Positions 1 to 7,011 of a stretch of DNA of 13,149 nt are shown here, one piece after another. Origin of the DNA: Syntrophaceae bacterium. GTDB taxonomy: Bacteria > Desulfobacterota > Syntrophia > Syntrophales > Fen-1087. A program made the translations under genes and the position numbers. The notes under the pieces are model-generated. The model made no database searches. It was not told where the DNA came from and was given only the letters and a program-made list of their open reading frames with translations. Each line of letters starts with the position of its first letter. Position 1 is the first letter of the stretch. The stretch spans positions 832 to 13,980 of the forward strand of contig PMNM01000185.1 in the NCBI GenBank assembly GCA_003161855.1, read 5' to 3'.

Positions 1-566
1 TCTTTGACATCAAGGCTTGAAGTGACACTGGCGGCCAGATCAAGAAATATCCGGGTATTTTCTCTTAGTTTTTCGACAAGTCGTGCATTCTCAATGGCCA
101 TGCCCCCCTGCTCGGCGAGAATGGTCAGGAATTCCACCTCCTGCTGGGAAAAATCTCTCATCTTGGATGTATAAAGACAAAGGGTACCGATAAATTCCCC
201 CTTCACCATGACCGGGACAACCAAAATAGACGCAATCCCTTCGGCCTTCTTTTTTCCCCGGTTTTCCGCCCTCGGGTCGGCGGCCGCGTCACGGTAGTGA
301 ATGCAACCCTTCTTCAGGAGGACGGGGATCTCCTTTTTCACGTGATCCAGACCGGCATGAACGTAATTTTTCGACAGCCCTGTCTGGGCGAACGGAACGT
401 ACGTTCCCTTTCCCTCATCCAGCAGGAAAAGACAGGCGGCTTTGCCCCCCATGGTCTCGACGGCGCTTTGTACAATCAAATGGAGGATCTCGTCCCGGTC
501 TAAGGTTGTTCCCAACGCCCTGCATACTTTGGTGATGGTTGTAAAGTAATCGCTTTGCTTTGTCAT
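1..566 (-). CDS. GAF-domain sensory protein, partial (C-terminus beyond window)
   Basis: The open frame runs from an ATG at 566-564 off the left edge, giving 188 residues. It has one complete GAF domain (about residues 10-165) with the usual pattern: a hydrophobic core near 'AACLFLLDE' (43-51), then 'GIASILVVPVMVKGEFIGTLCL' split across 110-131, then 'FSQQEVEFL' and 'ILAEQGGMAIENARL'. After a short linker, 'ASVTSSLDV' (179-187) resembles the start of a second GAF unit or another signalling module. GAF domains bind small ligands or act as dimer and regulatory modules; the ligand and output domain are not visible. The start is supported by GGAG upstream of the ATG. That Shine-Dalgarno overlaps the phaC stop codon, so the gene is very likely the third gene of the phaE-phaC operon. 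It could be a histidine kinase, a cyclic-di-GMP enzyme or a GAF-only protein. Confidence 0.85.
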   Translation of the reverse strand, partial: MTKQSDYFTTITKVCRALGTTLDRDEILHLIVQSAVETMGGKAACLFLLDEGKGTYVPFAQTGLSKNYVHAGLDHVKKEIPVLLKKGCIHYRDAAADPRAENRGKKKAEGIASILVVPVMVKGEFIGTLCLYTSKMRDFSQQEVEFLTILAEQGGMAIENARLVEKLRENTRIFLDLAASVTSSLDVK

Positions 567-578
567 GGTGTATCTCTC

Positions 579-1865
579 CTAAATCGTTTCTGAAATAAGT
601 TGCGCTAAAGAGGGTTTTCCTTTAACGGCCATTTTTTTAACAGTCGCCGGCGGTGTCTTTATTCTCTTTTTTTTCGTTGTTTTTTTCTTAATGATCCTGG
701 TCATGACCTGTTGGCCCTTTACCTCCATCGATTTGTGTGGATTGGGTTTTCTGACGGATGGTTTTTCCGCTGGCCTCACCACATCGGGTTTGTCTCTTTC
801 CATGAGCCATTTGGCGATCTTGGGTGCGAAGTCCCGCTGGCACTTGGAGCTGACGTAAATTCCGATATGACCGGTATCCAGCTTGACATCCTCGGTGTCC
901 CTGCTGCCCACATGCTTGGTCAGCTGTTCGCAGGCCGCTGGTGGAACAAGATGGTCGAACATGCCGTAGAAATTCAGGACAGGCATGGTGATTTTCTTGA
1001 GGTCGACCCGTTTTCCACCCAGTTCCATCTTGCTTTGGATCAGGAGATTTTTCTTATAACAATCGTTGACAAACTGGCGAAAGGTTTCACCAGGAACATC
1101 GGGACTGTCAAAGATCCATTTTTCCATGCGGACGAAATTTTCGACAAAGGACTTGTTGTCCACATTCTCCAGGAATCCGACATATTTATCGATCATGAGT
1201 CGGGCCGGGTTCAGAAGCAGAAAGCCAAAGTTCATCAGATCCGCTGGAATATTCCCAAATGTGTTCACCAGCCGGTCCGCATCGATGGTTTTCATCCAGA
1301 TATGAAGCAGCCCGGTATCGGTATCAAAATATGTCGGAGTGACCGTCGTGATCAAATTCTTAATTTTTTCAGGGTGCAGGGCGGAGTACATCACACAAAA
1401 CGACCCTCCCATGCATATCCCCATCAGGTTGATCTTGGGCAGGTTGTGCTTCTTCCGGATAAAATCCACCGCATGATCGATATAGCCATTGACGTGATCA
1501 TCGATGGTGATAAACCGGTCCTTCCGGGTGGGATAGCCCCAGTCGACCATATAGAGATCAATGCCATCCCTGAGGAAATTTTTAACCACACTCCTGTCCG
1601 GCTGAAGATCCAGCATCGTTTCCCGGTTGATCAGGGCATAAACTACAAGCAGGGGTGTTTTTAACTTGGCCTCGCCTTCCAGACGGTAGTGCTTCAATTT
1701 GACACGGTCTTCCTCGTAGACGATGTCATAGGGTGTAGAAGCAATATCCGTCGACAGCTGGCTGAGCAGCACCTCCGACGCTTTGGTCACTCTTCCCTGA
1801 GCCTTTTCCGCATCCTCGGCCAGGTTCGATAAGATAAGATCAAGGGGAATTTTGGGCTGATCCAT
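579..1865 (-). CDS. phaC: Class III poly(3-hydroxyalkanoate) synthase subunit PhaC
   Basis: This is the catalytic subunit of class III PHA synthase. It polymerises (R)-3-hydroxyacyl-CoA into storage polyester at the granule surface, acting with PhaE. The 428-residue protein has an alpha/beta-hydrolase fold with a PHA lipase box 'GICMGG', nucleophile Cys151. Asp304 in 'FDHLVPP' and His333 in 'GHIG' complete the triad, matching Cys149/Asp302/His331 of the Allochromatium vinosum enzyme almost position for position. Class III PhaC proteins usually end about 25 residues after the catalytic His. Here about 70 extra residues follow (from about 360), rich in Lys, Arg and Pro, with the densest lysine block at 389-403. 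The ATG is preceded by AAAGGAG at good spacing. It lies 33 bp after phaE and 12 bp before the GAF gene on the same strand, so all three are probably one transcript. The identification is firm; the role of the tail is unknown. Confidence 0.96.
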   Translation of the reverse strand: MDQPKIPLDLILSNLAEDAEKAQGRVTKASEVLLSQLSTDIASTPYDIVYEEDRVKLKHYRLEGEAKLKTPLLVVYALINRETMLDLQPDRSVVKNFLRDGIDLYMVDWGYPTRKDRFITIDDHVNGYIDHAVDFIRKKHNLPKINLMGICMGGSFCVMYSALHPEKIKNLITTVTPTYFDTDTGLLHIWMKTIDADRLVNTFGNIPADLMNFGFLLLNPARLMIDKYVGFLENVDNKSFVENFVRMEKWIFDSPDVPGETFRQFVNDCYKKNLLIQSKMELGGKRVDLKKITMPVLNFYGMFDHLVPPAACEQLTKHVGSRDTEDVKLDTGHIGIYVSSKCQRDFAPKIAKWLMERDKPDVVRPAEKPSVRKPNPHKSMEVKGQQVMTRIIKKKTTKKKRIKTPPATVKKMAVKGKPSLAQLISETI

Positions 1866-1898
1866 GGAAGCTGCTCCTTTCCGTATATCAAATCAAAA

Positions 1899-2792
1899 TC
1901 ATGCCGGGTTTAATTGCCTTTCCAGATCCCTGACCTTCTTTTTTAAAATGTGAAGATCTTTGTAGAGTTCGTCAATTTCTTTGTAGGTGGGTACGGGTAA
2001 TATTTGCAGGACATCCTGAAGAACCTCATTTTTAGCCACAATGAATTCTGACAATTTATTGAACACATCAGCCAGTGTCTGATTAAACTCCGGTGATTTG
2101 AAGAGCGTCATAAAGTGGCCTTCAAGAATTTTAACCCATAGATTATAGTATTCTTTTGTTTCCTTCGGAACCTTTCCCTCTTTTGTCAGTTTTTCCAGTT
2201 CCAGCTGCATCACTTTGAAGGATTGCTCGAAAGGAAGATAGATCAGTGATAGAAATTCCGCACTGGTTGCCTCCAGCAGGTTGAGCCTGTCCATAAACAG
2301 GCTGAATCTCTCCTGATAAGACCGTGTCAACCCGAGCTGCGGAACATAATAAAATTGTCTGATTTCTTTTTCATAAATTTCTTTCAATGATTTAAACAAG
2401 TCCTGATCCACATTTTCAAAATGGTACGCATCAACCTGCTGACTGATTTTCCCGGCCTTTTCGATGTGACTCTTTTGGATCTGGAAGCAGATGTCCCAGG
2501 AGGCTTGGGCGACTTTGAGAAAAACGTCAGGAAGGGAATGAAAGCCTTTTAAGGTGGCATCAGCAATGGCCGGTTCACTTAATGCGGAAGAAAGGGATTG
2601 CCACATTTTCAGGGCCGATTCCATAGATTCCAGGGATCGACTTTGGGTCGTTTTTTTTGTGGGCAGGTCCGTAAGCATGTCCGTTGCGGTAGGCGTCACT
2701 TTCATCAGCGATGTCCATAAATCGGTACTTGATTTTATCCACTCTGCGAAGGGAAACATTTTTTCGATTTTTTTCTGCTGATTCTCATCCAT
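1899..2792 (-). CDS. phaE: Class III PHA synthase subunit PhaE
   Basis: This is the non-catalytic partner of PhaC in class III PHA synthase; PhaE is required for activity and stabilises the complex on the granule. The protein is about 297 residues, mostly helical. It has an N-terminal segment rich in Phe and Trp ('MFPFAEWIKSSTDLW'), a long helical middle and a C-terminal coiled-coil-like end ('LHILKKKVRDLERQL'). This matches PhaE in size, architecture and position beside phaC. An in-frame ATG 12 bp upstream, at 2804, would add four residues. I prefer the ATG at 2792 because AGG (2799-2801) lies 6 nt before it, while the upstream ATG has only a weak site. PhaE sequences diverge strongly, so the call depends partly on the adjacent phaC. 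A good promoter lies about 90 bp upstream. Confidence 0.9.
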   Translation of the reverse strand: MDENQQKKIEKMFPFAEWIKSSTDLWTSLMKVTPTATDMLTDLPTKKTTQSRSLESMESALKMWQSLSSALSEPAIADATLKGFHSLPDVFLKVAQASWDICFQIQKSHIEKAGKISQQVDAYHFENVDQDLFKSLKEIYEKEIRQFYYVPQLGLTRSYQERFSLFMDRLNLLEATSAEFLSLIYLPFEQSFKVMQLELEKLTKEGKVPKETKEYYNLWVKILEGHFMTLFKSPEFNQTLADVFNKLSEFIVAKNEVLQDVLQILPVPTYKEIDELYKDLHILKKKVRDLERQLNPA

Positions 2793-2882
2793 GGTTAACC
2801 TCATGACCCAGTGAACATGTTAATTGTCCTGAAAGAAAGTTCCGTTGGAAAAAGAGAGAAGACAAGACAGATTCCAGCTAAA

Positions 2883-2911
2883 TTTATAACATTTATGATG
2901 ATATCCGTCAA
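2883..2911 (-). promoter_or_regulatory. Sigma-70-like promoter for phaE-phaC-GAF
   Basis: On the minus strand, TTGACG (2911-2906) and TATAAA (2888-2883) are separated by exactly 17 bp, each matching five of six consensus bases. Transcription would start near 2876, giving a leader of about 80 nt before the phaE ATG at 2792. The element sits between the hydrolase stop codon and phaE. The PHA operon can therefore be transcribed independently of the hydrolase upstream. Confidence 0.6.
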
Positions 2912-2937
2912 TCGATATTTTTAAATTCAGATAACTT

Positions 2938-3417
2938 TCAGATGATGAGAAGATCGTCCCAGTTCATATTGCTGAAGGTATGATGGAGGGAATGGTCATC
3001 ATCCACGAGGTGGTGAACAAGATTCGAAAATTTTTTTGTAGAGATGGCATGAACAGTCTCCGGTGGTACCACATCATCATAACGGCCATGATAGAGCACG
3101 ACAGGGATCCGCAGGGGGCAGTTCAGGTAAGGTTCAAATTCGGGCAGGTTCAGTGCCGGTGCGAGAAGGATCAGTCTTTTCACGTTCTGTTCATTTTCGC
3201 AGGTGTAAACCGTCGCCATCAAACCGCCATAACTGGACCCGACCAGAATCAAATCTGTCTTGTTGCAAAGAATGTCATTGAGTTTATCCATTCGCCGCTT
3301 CAGCGGGCCGGTAAAATCCTCCAGGATCATCCCCGGATATTTTTTCCTGAAAAACGCACCTTTCGTGCCATAACTGGTACTTTCGAGACCATGGATGAAA
3401 ATTCTCGTTGTCTTCAT
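2938..3417 (-). CDS. YqiA/UPF0227-like alpha/beta hydrolase (putative esterase)
   Basis: This is a small 159-residue alpha/beta hydrolase. 'IFIHGLEST' near the N-terminus is the HG oxyanion-hole motif. The nucleophile elbow is 'GSSYGG' with Ser62, the acid is Asp114 in 'GRYDDVVPP', and the base is His142 in 'DDDHSL'. All catalytic residues are present, so it should be active. Its size and motif pattern fit the YqiA/UPF0227 and related short esterases; the substrate is unknown. The ATG has AGAGGA at usable spacing. It lies upstream of phaE on the same strand, and a thioesterase or depolymerase role in PHA turnover is conceivable. However, phaE has its own promoter, so co-function is only a guess. 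It is divergent from the DUF1015 gene. Confidence 0.85.
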   Translation of the reverse strand: MKTTRIFIHGLESTSYGTKGAFFRKKYPGMILEDFTGPLKRRMDKLNDILCNKTDLILVGSSYGGLMATVYTCENEQNVKRLILLAPALNLPEFEPYLNCPLRIPVVLYHGRYDDVVPPETVHAISTKKFSNLVHHLVDDDHSLHHTFSNMNWDDLLII

Positions 3418-3473
3418 GGGTTAGTCCTCTTTATTGAATCTGGCTGGCTATGCAGCGCTTTTCCATTGCGTTC

Positions 3474-3502
3474 AATATGTCAGTATGTTAGGAAATTCTC
3501 AA
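3474..3502 (-). promoter_or_regulatory. Candidate promoter for the alpha/beta hydrolase
   Basis: On the minus strand, TTGAGA (3502-3497) and CATATT (3479-3474) are 17 bp apart, in the 109-bp divergent gap between the hydrolase and the DUF1015 gene. The -35 matches five of six bases and the -10 four of six. No comparably good plus-strand promoter for the DUF1015 gene was seen in the same gap. Confidence 0.4.
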
Positions 3503-3526
3503 TGAATTTCGGATGAGGAAAATACG

Positions 3527-4768
3527 ATGTCGGTTGTCATTCCCCTGAGAGTGCTGAGGCCACAGAAACAGTTTGCTAAAGCGGTCGCTTCTCCTCCCTA
3601 TGATGTGATCAGTCTGGAAGAAGCTGCGAAAATGGCTTCCGGCAATCCACTCAGTTTTTTACATGTCGAGAAATCAGAGATCGATCTGTTGCCGTTACCT
3701 GTCGATATGACAGATGATCGGGTTTATCGATTAGCCAGAGAAAATCTAGGCAGGCTGATATCGGATGGCATTTTGATTCAGGATGGGAAACCCTGTTTTT
3801 ATATTTACCGTCAGCAGATGGTTGATCACAGGCAATATGGCATCGTCGCCGGAATCAGCGTTGCCGAATATGAATCCGGCCGGATCAAGAAACACGAATT
3901 GACCAGACCCGACAAAGAGATGGAACGGACCAGGCATGTGGAGACCGCCGGCGCACAAACGAGTCCGGTCTTTGTGACCTACAGAGCGCAGAATGCGATA
4001 GATGAGATTGTTGCAAAGGTGGTCAAGGAGACGCCGGAATATGACTTTACCACGGATGATGGAATCGGTCATACGTTCTGGATCCTCAGTCATGAAACCG
4101 AAATCGCTGCATTAAGAAATGCCTTTATGCATGTGGATACGTTGTATATTGCCGACGGTCACCACCGGGCTGCCGCCGCCGCCGCTGTAAGTCGGATGAA
4201 AAGAGGGCAAGGCAGGGCAAACCGGGGCGATGAATCCTGTCACTATATCATGGCCGTCCTGTTTCCCCATAACCAGCTCCGGATCATGGATTATAACCGG
4301 GTGGTTTGTGATCTCCATGGTTTAAGTCAGGCCGCATTCCTTGCCAAAATTGAGGCAAAGTTTTTGATCCAGCCGGATTTTAAGGAGAAGAAACCCGTTC
4401 AGTTGCATGAATTCGGTATGTACCTGAACGGTCAATGGTTTAAACTCACACCAAAAAGAAAAACCTCTCATCGAGATCCTGTCAGGAACCTGGATGTCAC
4501 CATCCTGCAAGATGATCTCCTGAGACCTGTGCTTGGCATTCAGGATCCGAGGACTGATCATCGGATTGATTTTGTCGGAGGTATCCGCGGGATGGCGGAA
4601 CTGGAAAAGCTTGTAGACTCTGGATCCTTTCAGGTGGCCTTTTCACTGTATCCGACCACCGTGGATCAGATGATGAATGTTGCCGATACCGGCAGCGTCA
4701 TGCCACCCAAATCCACCTGGTTTGAACCCAAACTGCGCAGCGGCTTATTTGTGCATCGCTTATGTTAG
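3527..4768 (+). CDS. DUF1015 family protein
   Basis: This 413-residue protein has the hallmarks of the DUF1015 family. These are an N-terminal 'PLRVLRP' and 'SPPYDVIS' segment (22-29), a central 'KKHELTRPDKEMERTRH' block (121-137) followed by 'SPVFVTY', and the strongly conserved 'YIADGHHRAAAA' motif (207-218). The length is typical. As I recall, DUF1015 genes often neighbour serA/serC in anaerobes, which hints at serine or phosphoserine metabolism, but no such gene is present here. The biochemical function is not assigned. The ATG is well placed after GAGGAAAA. The gene stands alone between a divergent hydrolase and a 157-bp gap before trmN6. The family call is firm, the function open. Confidence 0.9.
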   Translation: MSVVIPLRVLRPQKQFAKAVASPPYDVISLEEAAKMASGNPLSFLHVEKSEIDLLPLPVDMTDDRVYRLARENLGRLISDGILIQDGKPCFYIYRQQMVDHRQYGIVAGISVAEYESGRIKKHELTRPDKEMERTRHVETAGAQTSPVFVTYRAQNAIDEIVAKVVKETPEYDFTTDDGIGHTFWILSHETEIAALRNAFMHVDTLYIADGHHRAAAAAAVSRMKRGQGRANRGDESCHYIMAVLFPHNQLRIMDYNRVVCDLHGLSQAAFLAKIEAKFLIQPDFKEKKPVQLHEFGMYLNGQWFKLTPKRKTSHRDPVRNLDVTILQDDLLRPVLGIQDPRTDHRIDFVGGIRGMAELEKLVDSGSFQVAFSLYPTTVDQMMNVADTGSVMPPKSTWFEPKLRSGLFVHRLC

Positions 4769-4835
4769 TATCTTTTAAATCATTTCAATATGTTACAGAA
4801 TTATTATCCCGGGGATTTAATCTCTTTTTATGGCG

Positions 4836-4878
4836 AAATCATTTTGGATTCGTGCCTGCTGAAAATGATTTTCATTTT
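4836..4878 (+). repeat. Overlapping AT-rich inverted repeats upstream of trmN6
   Basis: A perfect 10-bp inverted repeat, AAATCATTTT (4836-4845) and AAAATGATTT (4862-4871), has a 16-nt loop. The right arm can instead pair with TCATTTT at 4872-4878 across a 3-nt loop, so two mutually exclusive hairpins are possible. It lies in the 157-bp gap between the DUF1015 gene and trmN6. It may be a weak terminator (T-rich stretch after the second arm), an operator or chance in AT-rich DNA. Confidence 0.4.
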
Positions 4879-4925
4879 TGCCGGGCTCGCATTGACCGTT
4901 AACGGGGATTCCTGTTCATGCAATC

Positions 4926-5702
4926 ATGAAAAGACCTGGGGAGACCGTAGATCAGATTCTCGGTGGAAAATTAAAAATCATACAAAAGGAAAAAGGATAC
5001 CGTTTTTCCATCGATGCCCTGCTTCTTGCCCATTTTGTCTGGCTGAAGAAGAGAGATCATCTTCTTGAGCTGGGGACCGGCAGTGGTGTAATATCCTTAA
5101 TTCTGGCGCGGCGATGGTGTTGCGGCAGGGTGGTCGGCGCAGAGATTCAGGAGGATCTTTATGAAATGGCCCTCCGCAATGTTGAATTGAACAGTCTGAC
5201 GGATCAGGTCAGCATGATTCCTTGTGACGTCAGGAGAATTGAGACCTCCCTTAAGGCACAGTCGTTCGATACCGTTGTTTTTAATCCACCTTATCGAAAA
5301 ATGAATTCCGGAAGAATGAATCCGGATGATCAGAGAGCCATGGCACGGCATGAGATCAAAGGAACACTTGACGATTTTCTGAAGGCTGCCGCATATGTTC
5401 TGAAAGAATCAGGACGTGTTTTTATCATTTATCCTGCCGCCCACATGGTCGAACTGTTTGATCGCATGAGAACGTTCCATTTGGAACCGAAAAGGGTAAA
5501 AATCGTTTATTCTCATGATGATTCAGAGGGAGAATTCATTCTTGCCGAAGGAAGGAAAGGAGGGCGGGAAGCACTAAAGGTTCTACCACCGCTTTTTATT
5601 TATGAACGAACGGGAGAATATTCCCCAGTCATGATGGGTATATTCAGCGATCTTGCTGACCGGGAGCGTATCCCGCAAGCCCCACCGGACAGGCGGCGTT
5701 GA
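4926..5702 (+). CDS. trmN6: TrmN6-like tRNA1(Val) A37-N6-methyltransferase
   Basis: This is a SAM-dependent N6-adenine methyltransferase of the YfiC/TrmN6 type, 258 residues. Its N-terminal 'GYRFSIDALLLAHF' (24-37) is typical of this family. Motif I 'ELGTGSG' (48-54) binds SAM, and 'GAEIQ' (71-75) supplies the acidic residue for the ribose. The catalytic 'NPPY' (120-123) is the N6-adenine methylase signature. In E. coli this enzyme methylates A37 of tRNA1(Val). An in-frame stop at 4893-4895 limits the start. The ATG at 4926 has only a distant GGGGA about 15 nt upstream, so initiation may be inefficient. A four-codon mini-ORF (ATG at 4918) overlaps the start out of frame and ends on TGA sharing bases with the ATG. 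The last residues (after about 245) are Pro/Arg-rich and probably lineage-specific. It converges with the dciA-like gene. Confidence 0.87.
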   Translation: MKRPGETVDQILGGKLKIIQKEKGYRFSIDALLLAHFVWLKKRDHLLELGTGSGVISLILARRWCCGRVVGAEIQEDLYEMALRNVELNSLTDQVSMIPCDVRRIETSLKAQSFDTVVFNPPYRKMNSGRMNPDDQRAMARHEIKGTLDDFLKAAAYVLKESGRVFIIYPAAHMVELFDRMRTFHLEPKRVKIVYSHDDSEGEFILAEGRKGGREALKVLPPLFIYERTGEYSPVMMGIFSDLADRERIPQAPPDRRR

Positions 5703-5727
5703 AGTGCGCCATTCACTAAATATTTTC

Positions 5728-6255
5728 CTATCGGGAAGCACTGCCCGACGGGTGGCGGACTTCACTTTCGATGAGGCGACGCCGGGTCATTTCCTTGGTC
5801 ATGACCCTTCTCAGGATATCTCTCAATTCCTCATCGGTTACGGAAGCGACGCTTTTTTCGATGATTTTTTTATCTCGCGATTTTAATACAGAACTTTCTC
5901 GATCAGGGGAGGGTGGGTTGTCTTTTTTCATGACCGAAGCAGCCATTTCATCAATGGAGAAGAAGATATTCTTGATCGGATTATTTTTATATTCCCGGTT
6001 GATTTTCTCAAGGATATCCTGTTTAAGAAAGTGGAGTTGCTGCATCCAGACGGAATTTGCGACCTTGACAAAGAGGATATCTCTTTTTATCGCGTCGGGT
6101 CTCGTATAAGCAGAAATTTTCGGACCGACGACTTCAAGCCAGATCTTTTGTAGCCGCTGATCTTCCAGCCTTAAGGGAATGTGGTGTCTCTTTAAGGCCT
6201 TTTGGAGAATATCACCGATTTTCTGCAGTTTAGCTGGCTGAACTCTTTTACGCAT
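5728..6255 (-). CDS. DUF721/DciA-like protein (putative replicative helicase-loading factor)
   Basis: This 175-residue basic protein has an N-terminal DUF721/DciA domain (about 8-95). Visible family features are 'LQKIWLEVVGPKISAYTRP' with Trp39 and Gly44, then 'DILFVKVANSVWMQQLHFLK' (59-78, Trp70) and 'ILEKIN'. DciA is the ancestral bacterial partner of the DnaB helicase. In these species it acts instead of the DnaC/DnaI loaders. The C-terminal half (100-175) is charged, probably partly disordered, and ends in a short helix 'DEELRDILRRVM'. That part is not conserved in my memory of the family. The upstream region has only a weak A/G-rich ribosome site. A 7-bp inverted repeat lies 21-42 bp before the start codon. 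The family assignment is good; the role in loading is inferred from characterised homologues. Confidence 0.82.
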   Translation of the reverse strand: MRKRVQPAKLQKIGDILQKALKRHHIPLRLEDQRLQKIWLEVVGPKISAYTRPDAIKRDILFVKVANSVWMQQLHFLKQDILEKINREYKNNPIKNIFFSIDEMAASVMKKDNPPSPDRESSVLKSRDKKIIEKSVASVTDEELRDILRRVMTKEMTRRRLIESEVRHPSGSASR

Positions 6256-6275
6256 GTTCTTTTTTTACATAGATT

Positions 6276-6297
6276 GATGTTGAGGTCAAGCAACATC
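6276..6297 (-). repeat. Perfect 7-bp inverted repeat in the dciA leader
   Basis: GATGTTG (6276-6282) and CAACATC (6291-6297) are exact reverse complements with an 8-nt loop. The repeat is 21 bp from the dciA start codon, inside the 126-bp divergent gap with the moaE-like gene. It could be a leader hairpin or an operator. A second, wider inverted pair, TACATAGAT (6266-6274) and ATCTATGTA (6359-6367), brackets the gap close to both start codons. Confidence 0.4.
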
Positions 6298-6381
6298 TCT
6301 GCCTGGAGACAGGTCGTAAGTCGTGACCGATCAAGTGCCAATTGCCAGGCCGGTTGTGATCTATGTACACCGGAGTGACCG

Positions 6382-6732
6382 ATGAGCCTATTGAAAATGA
6401 TTAGAAAAATCAAAGCGCATCCGGATTATCATCGTGTGGGGATGATCCTTTGTCATAATGGGGTCGTACGGGCCACATCGAGGGATGGCAAAGCGGTAAC
6501 CGAATTGACGGTCAGGGTCAACAGGGAACGTTTGCAGGATATCATCGCTGAAATAAAAAGACGTCCCGGAATTATTGAAATCTTCGTCGAAATCAAGGAA
6601 GGAAAGCTCAGGATCGGGGAGGATGTCATGTATGTCGTCGTCGCCGGTGACTTCCGGGAGAACGTCTTTTCTGCCCTCATGGATACGGTCAACCTGATCA
6701 AAAAGGATGTAACGCAAAAAATTGAAATATGA
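6382..6732 (+). CDS. Short, divergent MoaE-like protein (molybdopterin synthase large subunit family)
   Basis: This 116-residue protein resembles MoaE, the catalytic subunit of molybdopterin synthase, which adds sulfur to cPMP. Matching parts are 'NGVVRATSRDGKAVTEL' (26-42, like the G-x-VR loop of MoaE), then 'EIKEGKLRIGEDVMYVVVAG' split across 70-89, then 'DFRENVFSALMDTVNLIKKD' (90-109). It is shorter than the usual 140-150 residues, having lost part of the middle. The His-Arg pair in the canonical 'AHR' is Phe-Arg here (91-92). Lys107/108 and Lys113 could stand for the two catalytic lysines, but their spacing is one residue shorter. The start has GGAGTGACCG just upstream. No MoaD or other Mo-cofactor gene is nearby. 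It may be an active short form or a relative with another role. Confidence 0.72.
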   Translation: MSLLKMIRKIKAHPDYHRVGMILCHNGVVRATSRDGKAVTELTVRVNRERLQDIIAEIKRRPGIIEIFVEIKEGKLRIGEDVMYVVVAGDFRENVFSALMDTVNLIKKDVTQKIEI

Positions 6733-6733
6733 C

Positions 6734-6756
6734 AGCCCAGCGGGGCTAAGTCTTTT
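6734..6756 (+). terminator. Candidate terminator after the moaE-like gene
   Basis: Two bases after the stop codon, AGCCC (6734-6738) and GGGCT (6743-6747) form a 5-bp GC-rich stem with a 4-nt loop, followed by AAGTCTTTT. The stem and T-tract are short, so the strength is uncertain. The position directly after a coding region and before a 279-bp gap supports the call. Confidence 0.45.
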
Positions 6757-7011
6757 ACCTGATTTCAGAATCATCCTTTGCAGAATTTTTTATTTATTTA
6801 GGATATAAGAAAATGGTCCAGATGATTATCAAGAAAATTCTATCCGGCATGAAGACGATCCGGACATTGAATCTACATCCCTGATAACGGGACCTCATCG
6901 GTTTTTTCATCATGGTGCGGGCAGGATGGGATGTTCCCTCATATTCTTTTGAGCAGCGGGAGATCGAACCGTCGCGCAATCAGAAAGTCACTGTTCTTGT
7001 GAGGATTTCCT
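6757..7011 (+). other. Non-coding stretch before the lipid cluster
   Basis: This stretch of about 255 bp holds no convincing gene. It contains a TATAAG -10-like box at 6804-6809 in AT-rich sequence, without a clear -35. An ATG-started 23-codon ORF (6813-6884, Lys/Ile-rich) follows an AGGATATAAGAAA stretch. The last part contains the ribosome site of the next gene. The region probably carries the promoter and leader of the membrane-protein gene at 7012. Confidence 0.35.

Noticed and set aside
711..1664. Plus-strand open frame of 317 codons opposite phaC
   Set aside because: It is antisense to phaC, which has full catalytic motifs and a good ribosome site. The antisense product shows no family motif.
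2980..3516. Plus-strand open frame of 178 codons opposite the alpha/beta hydrolase
   Set aside because: The minus-strand hydrolase has an intact Ser/Asp/His triad. The antisense translation is compositionally odd and has no recognisable domain.
4790..5068. 92-codon plus-strand frame overlapping the start of trmN6
   Set aside because: Its second half is out of frame over conserved TrmN6 sequence, and its first half is AT-rich intergenic DNA. No domain is visible.
5731..5748. Hairpin TCGGG/CCCGA near the trmN6 and dciA ends, as a terminator
   Set aside because: It lies inside the end of the dciA-like coding region, has a 5-bp stem, and no T-tract follows on either strand.
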